A stretch of DNA of 64,000 nucleotides from Lunularia cruciata. Its lineage: Eukaryota; Streptophyta; Marchantiopsida; Lunulariales; Lunulariaceae. The DNA lies in assembly GCA_948567375.1 (NCBI GenBank), contig OX419759.1:43242593-43306592 (forward strand), given 5' to 3'. Within the stretch, counting starts at the first letter, position 1. Each line of letters begins with the position of its first letter. The position numbers and the translations under genes are program-made. A model generated the notes under the pieces. The model ran no database searches and was not told the DNA's origin. It saw only the letters and a program-made list of their open reading frames with translations. Below, one piece after another: positions 54,424 to 64,000 of this stretch.

Positions 54424-55850
54424 AACCTCTACTTAAGAGGCAATGTCCTCATTGCAAAGTTGTTGCTCAAATGATTTCACTAACACCAATGCATTGGTCA
54501 AGTTGGCTATTGATTCCCATGTTGCTTCATATAGTGGATACAATTTCCAATGTACTAGATATTCCACACGCAAATGGCAAGTACCCTAGATGCATTTTTG
54601 GAGAATACATTTGACTTTATATTCTTTTGTGTCATCAATGAGTGTTGGACAAGGTTGAATTTTCTATATGGAAGGAAAGTGGCACAAACGGGGTTCATAT
54701 CTACATAGTAAGGAAACATGGAATACTTGAGGAATCTTCATGTGTGGCGGTAGCTTAAGGTGGTAGGCTATTGTGCCGATTTGATGAAGGATGAGAAAAG
54801 GCTCAATAAAATGAGGTCGGAGCTTGCAAGGGCAAACTAATGTGAGGTTAGTTGTTGATAATCAGACTTGATCCCCAACATTGAACTCCATGTGCTAGTG
54901 ATGAGCATTTATATATTATTTTTGTCAATTTTCAATTTTGGGCAATCTATAACTTGTGTTTGGCATTCTCCACTCCTTGTTGGATTCTAGAAATAAAATT
55001 GTTGACAATATCCACCTTGGTATCCACTGGACAGATCTTCATCAAGGTCAAAGGTGTGGAAGGACTCTCTCCATACATGAGGAAGAATGGTGTGACCTAT
55101 GTGGATGCATTCATTGAATTGTTTTACACAAATTCCATCAGTGGAAGTAAAGTGTCCTACCTTTCTTGCTCTTCTAGGGTGAAGCACTAGAGCATGTCTA
55201 CAATAGTATGATTAGCCCACTTTATTTGGCCTTTAGTCTAAGGATTGTAGGCTAAGTTGGTTAGATATAGCCAATTTGGTTTTGAAGAAACCAAAAAGAG
55301 GTCTCAAAGCGAACTAGTGAATTGAGTGCACTATTATGTGCACTCAATTCACCAGTGCACATAATAGTGAATTGACATAATAGTGAATTGAGTGCACATA
55401 TTAGTGATGAGCACTTGAGATAGACCATGGTGAGAAGAGATTGCATCTAAGTACAATTGAGCTAATTGTGAAGCAATCACGTCCTTGGTGGTAAGACGCA
55501 CATGAATCATTTTGCTTAGTTGGTCAACATAGACTACAATGGAGTCAAACCCTGAGGTGGTCTTGGGCAATTTGCAAACCAAATCCATGCTTACTTGTTC
55601 CCAACATTATGTAGGAGTATGAAGGAGTTGATGGAGTGCTACGAGAGCTTGATTAGAAGCTTTATTTTTTTGATAGAGTAGGTACTTCCAATATACTCCA
55701 TCACATCATTGCTCATCTTGGGCCAGTAGTAATGACATTTGGCTGCATCCATGGTCTGGTCCACTCCAATGTAACTTGCAATGGTGGAATCATGAAATTC
55801 TGCTAGGATGGTGGTTCTCATGTCCATGTCATCCAAGATCCATAACCGGC
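54424..55850 (-). pseudogene. Element F integrase and chromodomain tail
   Basis: MDLVCKLPKTTSGFDS, IVVYVDQLSKMIHV and LSQVLITNMCTQF from 55588, a zinc-domain piece near 55700 and a chromodomain tail LYEATWESIANLTNALVLV near 54560-54430. A local inverted duplication (55313-55400) interrupts the core. Confidence 0.75.
55313..55356. repeat. 19-bp inverted repeat (hairpin) in element F integrase
   Basis: Arms ACTAGTGAATTGAGTGCAC (55313-55331) and GTGCACTCAATTCACCAGT (55338-55356) pair with one mismatch around a TATTAT loop. Further copies of GTGAATTG and GTGCACATA follow to 55400. Element C lacks it, so it arose locally. Confidence 0.9.
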
Positions 55851-56049
55851 CATCACAAAAAGTGAGTCCTTGGGTATTGGTGACGCCTTTGGATGATCAA
55901 GCTTCTATAATCTATGGGTCAATTCTTGTAGCAACAAGCATCCTTGGCCAGAATTCAAGGTTCATCTTGACCTCTACCACCAAATTGCTTACCATAGGCA
56001 TTTAAGTGAATGCATCTACAAGTTGCTTCTTGCCTTCCACATATGTGAT

Positions 56050-57350
56050 TGTCATATTGAACCTTTGTCTCTACTTTACCCATTGAATTTATTGACGAGA
56101 TAGATCTTTTTGTGTCTTGAGGTAGACTAGAGCTTTGTGGTCTGTCTCCACTATAAATGCCTTCTCGCCAAGATAGTACTTCCAATGCTTAGTTGCAAGG
56201 ACAATGGCCAACTCTTCTCATTTGGTGCTATGATCATTGCATATTATCAATAACAACTTCTGAGAGAAATATGAAACTAGGTGCCATCTATCATGCCACT
56301 CTTGTTATAGGATTGCTCCTATTGTTATGCTTGATGCATTTGTAGCCAACTTTATTGGACATTTTGGGTCATACCATTTCAAGATTGGTGCATGTAATAA
56401 TGTGTCTTCAATTCTTGAAAGGCCAACTCTTATGCGGTTCCCACATCCACTTCTTCCTCTTGCCAAGTAGTGCCACTAGAGGTTGTGTAACCTTGGAGAA
56501 CTCCTTGACAAATTGATGTTAGAACCCCATCAATCCCAAGAAACTCTTGAGTTGAGTTTGATCTTTTGGAACACTCCATTTTTGAATGATCTCTATTTTA
56601 TCTACTAGCATTTGGATACCTTTGCTCTTACTCTATGTCTCAAGTAGTCTACTTCAGACTCGCCAAATTTTCACTTTGAGATTTTTGCATGCAACTAATT
56701 CTATCATAAAATCTGGAGGACTTCTCGTCGATATTGCTTATGTTCCATCATCATCCTACTGTAGACAAGGATGTCATCTAGATAAATGATAATAAATTTA
56801 TCCAAGTATAGACAAAATATATCATTCATCAAACTCATGAAAGAGGTTGGTGCATTGGTGAGGCCAAATAGTATCACCAAGTACTCAAAGTGACCATACC
56901 TTATTCAAAAGGCAGTTTTGTACACGTCTTCCTCTACAATCCGGATTTGGCTGTAACCACTTTGCAGATCAAGTTTGGTGAAGTGTTTTGCCTCATTGAG
57001 TTGATAGAAAAAATCATCCATGGGGAGTAAAGGGTAATTTTTCTTCACTCTTTGTTGATTTAGGCCCCAATAGTCAATGCACATATGCACTATATCATTC
57101 TTTTTCTTCAAAAACAAGATAGGAATCTCATATGGTGATACAATAGGTTGCATAAACCCTTTCTGCAACATATCCTTGATTTGACCCTTACACTCCTCCA
57201 ACTCATGAGGTGATATACAAAATGGGGCCTTAGAAGGTGTTTTCCCAAGAATTACCTTGATTTTATGGTCTACTCTCCTTTTTGGTGGTAATCTTGAGGG
57301 TAGGTCATTTGAGAAGACATCTTGAAACTCATTGACCACATTTTTCAATT
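56050..57350 (-). pseudogene. Element F reverse transcriptase and RNase H
   Basis: Open frame 57348-56905: VDHKIKVILGKTPSKAPF, SPHELEECKGQIKDMLQKG, HFTKLDLQSGYSQIRIVEED. YLDD is at 56784-56773. RNase H near 56340-56230 reads QEWHDRWHLVSYFSQKLLL, with a single WHD unit where element C has three. Confidence 0.8.
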
Positions 57351-57379
57351 TCTTAGGAATTTGTCTATCAAGTTGTGCA

Positions 57380-57800
57380 CTCTAGAGTTCTCTTATTAGA
57401 CCCATGAAACATCTATCTGTCTTACAAATAGTTATTGTCCCTATGACATAGAGAGGTAATTTTTGCTTGTGTGATCTATCTTTAACTCCTATGATTTCCC
57501 ATTGGCAAATTCTCACTACTTTCTTCCTCCAATCAACCATGGAGTTGTAGTGCTCTATCCATGGCATACCTAGGATTGCATCATAATGAGCTAACCATAT
57601 TACTTGCTAGTCAATTGCTTTTTGAAAACCCTCCTATAGAGAGTGCTACCTTTCTTGGTAACAACTCAATCCTCTTTGTCTGCCCATTAGGTAATTCTAT
57701 TTTTTCATTCTCATCCTTCTCTTGATCCATTCCCAACCTTAATACAACAAAGTGAGACAAGAAATTCTTTGTTTTCCTAAGATCTAACAATACTCTCACC
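57380..57800 (-). pseudogene. Element F protease
   Basis: MPWIEHYNSMVDWRKKVV (57567 onward) matches element C. The preceding loop region (VLLDLRKTKNFLSHFVV, 57799 on) has lost a recognisable Asp-Ser-Gly. Confidence 0.7.
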
Positions 57801-57949
57801 TAATTGCATTTTAGGATTCCATTTACAACAATCAATTGTGAGTTTGTCTTCCTCAATCTCTATGCACTTGTTCTCTTCCTTTCCTTGCTTTTCCACTTCT
57901 CCATTGAGCTAGTAAGGCTATGAGGTGCATTTATTGGTGACCTTTGTTT

Positions 57950-59550
57950 TCCAAAGTATTTTTGGCATCCTCTTCTTCAATTCATCTCTCCATGTTGTTC
58001 AAAGATTGCTTGTATGGAGGCCAAGAGTCTCTCATAAAATGAGTATGACAATTGATGTCTAGGTGCCCACCTCAACCACAATTGTAACAATGATGTTGTT
58101 TTGCTTGAGTCCCTTTGCCTCATGGAACCCCATCTCTCCTTTCTTTGACCCGTTCACGTTCTCCTTGGAGTGGTCGTGCTCCTCATTCTCAGAATCAAAT
58201 GTTACCCAATTCTATAGAAATTGGTCTAACAAAGTGTTATGTTTCAATCCAATAATATGGTGTTAGACGCTACTCCTTCACCTCCTCCAAGTGCCCCTAC
58301 TATTCTCCAACTGCAAGCAATGGCTTCAAAAACCATGCAAGGGTTTTGTACCATTACTTTTTGGCAAATTTACTCTTTTAACCCTTGTTTGAAGTTGGCC
58401 AAAGCTTCCATTGGACTCATGTTGGTTATTGCAACCTGTAGATCAAAGAATACCTCCACATACTCTTGTACACTATTCTTCTACTTCAATCTGCATAGTT
58501 AGGTTTAGGCCATCTGCATAAAATCCATGGATTGGAAATTCTTCAACAGTCTTTCTTACATGGCCGTCCAAGTAACTTTCCTTCCTTCTACCAACATTGA
58601 TCGTTCCTAAGCATCATACTATGTGAAGGCCTTATCGGTCAAGTGCATCCAAACACATCCAAACATACTGGCAAAATTTTGTGATTTGTGATTTGTGATT
58701 TTAGTTGTGAACAATGGACCATTGTCCCTTGTAAGGCTCAATATTGCATGTTTTCTTCATCCATAATAACAATGTGGCTTCATTGTTTACCGTGGTTGGT
58801 GTTCATGGCATGAATTCTAGGTACTTCAACTATTGGTATTGGATTCTAAGATGATTCCCCATCTTGCATTGCCTAAACATTCATGAAGGTACATACTTGA
58901 CTTTGCAATGCCTCCATGGTCATCTTGATCTCCCAAAACTTGTTCAACATCCTTTGCATTCCTTGCATCAAATCCTGCAACTATAAATCCATGACTCCTA
59001 CATACAACATCTGCTCAATTTCTATTTCCTACTTTAAAAGAGGGTTAATATGATCACTCAAGAGGAGGTATGGACTATTGGGACTACCATTGGGACTTTA
59101 GTCTATCACTTGTTGATAATATTTCTCACTAAAATTGTGGACTACAAAATCCCTTAACATTACTTTTGGTCTAACCACATAACAGATTTCTACTTGAGTG
59201 TTGAAAGGGAGTGTATTTGGCACATTCAGATCCATCATTACAGAATTTACATCATCAAATCCCACTCTCTGTCATAGATCATCATAGGCAAAATCATCAG
59301 GTTTGGTGAATTCATCACTATCTCCATGAACTCTACTCCAAAATAGCAAATGAAATATACTCTAACTTGCTCACACTAGATGTACATAATCTTGATGTAG
59401 AATGGATTCAAAAATAGAAAGTGGGGTGCAAGATATTGTCCTCTCGATGCTTCCATCCCATCCTATCTCTAACACACTCCTAATTTATCAATGGTACTAT
59501 GATTTCTCTCCTCAAAATCACTTAATTTCAGTAGCCCATGTTAAAAAAAA
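57950..59550 (-). pseudogene. Element F gag
   Basis: Zinc knuckle CYNCG...GHLDINC near 58090-58036, followed by SWPPYKQSLNNMER as in element C. Upstream capsid sequence is heavily interrupted by stops. Confidence 0.65.
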
Positions 59551-59551
59551 C

Positions 59552-59565
59552 CTACTCTAGTACCA
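59552..59565 (-). other. Decayed primer binding site of element F
   Basis: TGGTACTAGAGTAG next to the 5' LTR, against TGGTATCAGAGC in elements A and C. Confidence 0.75.
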
Positions 59566-59566
59566 T

Positions 59567-60322
59567 TATAATCTTCCAAGGATAAGAGACCTTAAGAGAA
59601 ACACAAAGAAAACAAAAAGCTTTGCATTCAATCTTTGATGCTACAAAGGAGCACCTTCATTGTATTATATAGCAAAGGAGACTTCTCCTAAGGATCAGAT
59701 ACATGGATTTGTGATATGTAAGTGATCTCTACCCTTAGATTAATTGCTTGCATAGGTGACATGTTGGTTTTGATCCTATCTGGTTGGTCAAACCAATTTT
59801 GATTAAAGGGAATCTTTAGATAATATTCTTGTAGGAATCTCTAAATTGCATGGATGAGGTACCATTAGAAAGCTTCCAATGAGACAAACTTAGGTGGAAG
59901 GAGAGGCTAGCCTTTCCTTTGTTGGGGAAGACTATACACATTTTTGAGGCCTAATTCATCTGTTTAGACCTTTGAAATTGGCTCTAAAGTTTTGAGGCTA
60001 TTTTTTACTCTAGCTCTATTAATAAAGTCCTCTTTTGATGACATCTGTATTTGATTTACCTAGCACATCATACATAATATCCTTTTAGATTTTACCGAGC
60101 CAATTTTCACTTATAGATAATATGTCTAGCTTTTGGTATTACAAATAGCCTCAAAAAAAATAAATAGTTTTGAGGCTATTTTTGGCTCTTACTCTATTTG
60201 TAGAAGTACTCTTTTGGTGACAACTCTGTCTGATCTACCTAGCCCATCATACATAACATCCTTCTAGATGGTACAAACCCAATGTTCACCTCTAGATGAC
60301 ATATCTAGTTATTGGTATTACA
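59567..60322 (-). repeat. 5' LTR of element F
   Basis: 756 bp, ending GGTATTACA. Two U3 blocks lie in tandem at the right end, separated by a short A-rich stretch near 60155. Confidence 0.88.
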
Positions 60323-60704
60323 TTGTGCCATCAACATGGTTATACTAATGATGAAAACCTTGGTAGAATTCATGCCATTCTACCATGAACTAGATTCTAC
60401 TATTAACAGCCCATCAACACTTGTATGAAAAATGCATAAGCTTTCTCAAATGATGGCAAAAGATAAGGCACTACTTCATTGTGAGCTTGATCAAGTCAAC
60501 AAGAGGTCAAGATTCAAGTAGAAGATTGCAAAGAGAAAATTCATATGCTAGAGACATTCTGAAGGAGGAACTTGTATGACAAGAGTACACAAGGTGGTCA
60601 TACAAATTTTGCAAGCAAACATCACCATTGTTAATGACAAGGTCTCCAAATAATGAGCTAAACACAAAGACAAAATATGGGCCTTGACAAAGAGATGACG
60701 GTAC
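60323..60704 (+). pseudogene. Second H-like region, coiled-coil part
   Basis: Frames give charged helical sequence (SQMMAKDKALLHCELDQV, then Lys/Arg-rich). It is interrupted at 60704 by a solo LTR and continues at 61460. Resembles the H coiled coil in character; homology by eye is weak here but supported by the downstream match. Confidence 0.4.
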
Positions 60705-61459
60705 TATAATACCAATAGTTATCATCTAGAGTTGAAAATTAGCTTGGTAAAATCTGGAAGGATGTTATGTATGATGAGTTAGTTGGATCAGATAAAGATG
60801 TCTCCAAAAGAGTACTTTACTAATTGAGCAAGAGCTAAAAATAGCTTGAATTGGTAATACCAAAAGCTAGACACATTATCTAGAGGTGGAAATTGGCTTG
60901 GTAACATTTGGAGGCAGTTATGCATGATGGGCTAGGTAGTTCAGACAGAGATGACACCAAAAGAGGACTTCTACTAAAAGATCAGGAACCAAAATAGCTT
61001 GGAAACTTTAGAATCAATTTTGGAGGCCTAAACAAATGTGTTAAGCCTTAAAAATGTGCAGATCCCCCTCCCCTCCTTCCTTTCCAAATGGAAGAAAGGC
61101 TGGCCATACCTCCCCCCAAGTTTGTCTCATCGAGACCTTTCCAAAGGTACCTCACCTATACAATTTGGAGATTACTACAAGAAAATTCCTTAAAGATTCC
61201 CTTTGGTCAAAGATGGTTTGACCAACCAGATAGGATCAAAATTATATGTCACCCATGCATACAACCAATCTAAGGGCAGAGCTTGCTTACAAGTCACCAA
61301 TCCATATATTTGATCCAAGGGTGGAGCTTCCTTTGGAGGAGTCTCCTTTATTATATAATACAATTAAGGTGCTCCTTTGGGGCATAGGACGTTGAGTGTG
61401 AAATGGTGTGTTGCTTCTTTTATATTTCTCTTTAGGTCTCATATCCATAGAAGATTACA
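60705..61459 (+). repeat. Solo LTR, C/F family
   Basis: TATAATACC to GATTACA, 755 bp, with the duplicated U3 block (second unit starts near 60855) and a TATA-like TATATAATACAATT near 61353. GGTAC at 60700-60704 and AGTAC at 61460-61464 fit a target duplication with one change. Confidence 0.88.
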
Positions 61460-61740
61460 AGTACTACTACTAGATTTGGAGGAGGCCAGAACCAAGATGA
61501 CTCCAACCAAAGTATGCTATGTGAACTACAAGAGGCTTACCAATCTTTATGTGCAAGAACTCAGTGCAACCTAAAATGCCAAAGAGAGAAAGAAGACAAG
61601 TTGACCGCCAACCTTCATGACAAGTTGACAAATGAACTCCAAATACAATACAAAAACCTAAAAAATTGAGCAACCACAACATACAAAGTTGAAGGACCTT
61701 AATTGTTATTTCATATGCCATTTTATGTTGACCTCACCAA
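61460..61740 (+). pseudogene. Second H-like region, continued
   Basis: DLEEARTKMTPTKVCYVNYK and further charged helical sequence to about 61700, with stops. Continuation of 60323-60704 across the solo LTR. Confidence 0.4.
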
Positions 61741-63293
61741 CTTAGGTTAGGTTAGGATAAGATAAATAGATAGGGCATGATTAGCATTGAGTGCTATAGA
61801 TATAATTAGAAAATTTTCAATACATTGTAGCCATTGAATTTTGTTGATAGCTAAGTGTATATGTGTAAAAGGCTTAGTCTTCATGTTCATCATGTTCATT
61901 TAGTGCATCCTTCTTTTTTAACTAAATGAAGTTTAAACGATTAAGACAATTGAGTTGGTGTATGTGTATTTGTCTATACCTTGCATGAAAGATCATATGT
62001 TTAATTGAGTAGAATTGAGAAATCTTGCCATTAGAGTAGAAGCACTTGAGTGAGAGGAACCATTTGTGTGGAACTAGAGTATCATCTCTAGGGGATCTAT
62101 GGAGGTCAAAGACAATACAATGACATACTATCACTTGCTTGGAGTATCATAAAGTAACATGAGATTGTAAGATTATGCAACGTGATCCATTCATAACTCT
62201 TGTGAAGTTTGCCTTCTAAGAAGGGTAGAATGTTATTTCACGATTGTAGGCATTAGGGTGATTCAACTCTTGGAGGAATCTACCCTTCTTTGATCTTTTA
62301 CAATCACAAATTTTGTGATGTGAGCACAAATCTCAATACATATTTTTGTCTCAACAATGTAACTTAGAATCCGGTCATGCAAGAGGAAGGCAAGAAATTC
62401 CAAGGCATAGTGACCTTCATTATGCATGAGCTATCACATTGAAAAATCATTTGGATTAGATTTATAATGAGCATGATTAGTTTGGATTTATCTTTTCATA
62501 ATGCATCAAGTGGTACATTTACATCTTCTGTGAATAACTCTACTCAAGAGGTTAAATACAATGCAATAGAAGGTCATCATTCTGACACCATCTTATTTTT
62601 AGTCATCTCAAACTTGTATCTTTATGGGTCCAACCAGTTCTTACCACATTATATACTAATTTGAATGATAATTTGTCGTTACACATACTAATAAATCCAA
62701 AATATGGTATCATATTTCTCTTAGCAAAATCATATCATACCAAAAACAGATTATAAGAATATTATTGATGGGTATGGATTTTCTTGAGTATTATGGTATA
62801 TTTCATTTATTGTAATTTTTTAACCTTTTATCTAATTTCTATAAGACTTTTTTCTAAAATTTAAAACTTGGTGTTGTGAAAAATACATAAAAATATTTGT
62901 AAGAATATGTATTTGTATTTTTTATCATATAATATATTTTATATAATATTTTTCAAATATTGTAAATGGTATGAGTAGTATGATTTAGAAGAATAGATGA
63001 AGCATAACAAAAAGCATTAACAATCAAATTTTTAATTGAAGAATAATATACATCTTGATTTAAGTTTTCCAAAAAAGTTTATGCTAATATTATGATTTTG
63101 GTTTTCCTTTCTTTTTTAAATTTATCAAATAATTTGTGGTTTGACTAATTTTTAAAAATAGCTAATTCAATCACTTTTCAATATTCTACTATTATTATTT
63201 TTATTCAATGTGATATGATCTGTAACACCCATTTGTGTATGTATTTAGTATTGTAATATTTAGTTTAGTATTATTAGTACTTGAGAGATATTA
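61741..63293. other. AT-rich sequence downstream of the second H-like region
   Basis: No gene seen. 62140-62280 resembles 53030-53180 (both include AAGGGTAGAAT and CATAAAGTA words), supporting a shared 3' end of the H family. From 62650 onward the sequence is very AT-rich. Confidence 0.45.
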
Positions 63294-64000
63294 TGTAATA
63301 CCAAGGGTTAGCCATATGATCTAGATGTGAAATTTGGTTTGGTAACATCTAGAATGATGTTATACATGATGGTCAAAATAGATCAGATAGAAGTATCACC
63401 AAAAGAGTACTTCTACTAATAGGGCAGAAACCAAAATAGACTTGAGAACCTTAGAACCAATAGCTAGACATATGATTTAAAGGTGAGAATTGGTTTGGTA
63501 ACATCTGGAAGGATGTTACACATGATGGACTAAACAGATCAGAAAGAGGTATCACCAAAAGGGGACTTCTACTAATAGAGTAGGAACCAAAATATGCCTG
63601 AAATCTTTGAAGGCAATTTCGGAGGCCTAAATGGATGAATTAGGCCTCGAAAATGTGTTGATTCCCCCCCCAACAGATGCAAGGCTGGCCTTCCTTCCCC
63701 CCTAGTTTGTCTCGTCGAGAGCTTTCCAACAGTACCTTACTCATGTGATTCTGAGATTCCTACTGGAAGATTCCCTAAAAGATTCCCTCTAGTCAAAGCT
63801 CGTTTGACCAACCAGATAGGACCTAGACCAGACAGGTCACCCATCCAAGTCAGTAATCCAAGGGTGGAGCTTGCTGACATGTCACCTATCTAATCCTATG
63901 GTGGAGCTTCCTTGGAGGAGATACTCTTTGTCTATATAATAAAGAGAAGGTGCTCCCTTGGGGCATCGAATGTTTGAGTGTGCAATCTGTGTTTTCTCTC
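63294..64000 (+). repeat. C/F-family LTR, running off the window
   Basis: Starts TGTAATACCAAGGG, with the duplicated U3 block and TATA-like TATATAATAAAG near 63933. Very similar to the LTRs of element C. Some 30 bp of the usual length lie beyond the end, so it cannot be told whether this is a solo LTR or the start of a full element. Confidence 0.9.

Larger units (their letters stand above)
53683..60322 (-). mobile_element. Element F: chromovirus of the C family with both LTRs
   Basis: 3' LTR 53683-54423, chromodomain tail, integrase, RNase H, RT, protease, gag, PBS (59565-59552) and 5' LTR 59567-60322, all on the minus strand. More decayed than C, with many stops and frameshifts. Flanks TTACA and TTGTG do not form a convincing target duplication, so a later change at one border is possible. 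Confidence 0.88.

Noticed and set aside
53678..60327. Target duplication around element F
   Set aside because: TTACA and TTGTG differ at three of five positions, which is no better than chance.
1..64000. tRNA and rRNA genes
   Set aside because: No clear cloverleaf or rRNA segment was seen; the TGGTATCAGAGC words are primer binding sites, not tRNA genes.

Overview
The window is a piece of a large, repeat-rich land-plant nuclear genome. It holds a spliced nuclear gene with GT..AG introns and a mitochondrial presequence. Around it are decayed Ty3/gypsy elements whose primer binding sites (PBS) match plant initiator-tRNA-Met, and most of the sequence is AT-rich and CpG-poor. The mix of elements (gypsy with a cytosine methyltransferase and PHD finger, and RLE-type non-LTR elements) suggests a fern, lycophyte, bryophyte or gymnosperm rather than a compact angiosperm, but the sequence alone does not fix the species.

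Layout. 1-9.35 kb: decayed gypsy element E (+) carrying a cytosine-5 DNA methyltransferase upstream of RT/RNase H and a PHD finger after integrase; a solo LTR (1092-1828) and a short LTR (8175-8687) interrupt it. 9.47-15.97 kb: very old chromovirus D (+), split by a 3.5-kb unidentified insert. 16.4-18.6 kb: degraded non-LTR copy G' (+). 19.0-24.3 kb: the gene island (-). It contains an intact six-exon gene for mitochondrial ribosomal protein bL21m (RPL21M/NFD1 type, predicted 278 aa) and, downstream, a five-exon candidate gene that I do not recognise. 24.7-27.4 kb: a much younger RLE-type non-LTR copy G (-). 27.4-29.4 kb: AT-rich, no gene seen.

29.4-53.7 kb is a nest. An unidentified repeat-borne coding region H was hit by chromovirus A (31916-37475, target duplication CTACT), by chromovirus C (38720-50005, itself hit by B, 43109-48035) and by a solo LTR (51510-52245, target duplication GAGTG). 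53.68-60.32 kb is F, a minus-strand relative of C with both LTRs. Beyond it lies a second H-like region carrying a solo LTR (60705-61459), and a last C-family LTR starts at 63294 and runs off the end.

Two LTR families dominate. The A/B/D family (about 350-420 bp) carries conserved heat-shock-element arrays. The C/F family (about 730-755 bp, nine copies here) carries a duplicated block of about 150 bp at the U3 start. All element coding regions contain stops and frameshifts, so none looks autonomous. The only intact cellular gene I can establish is bL21m.
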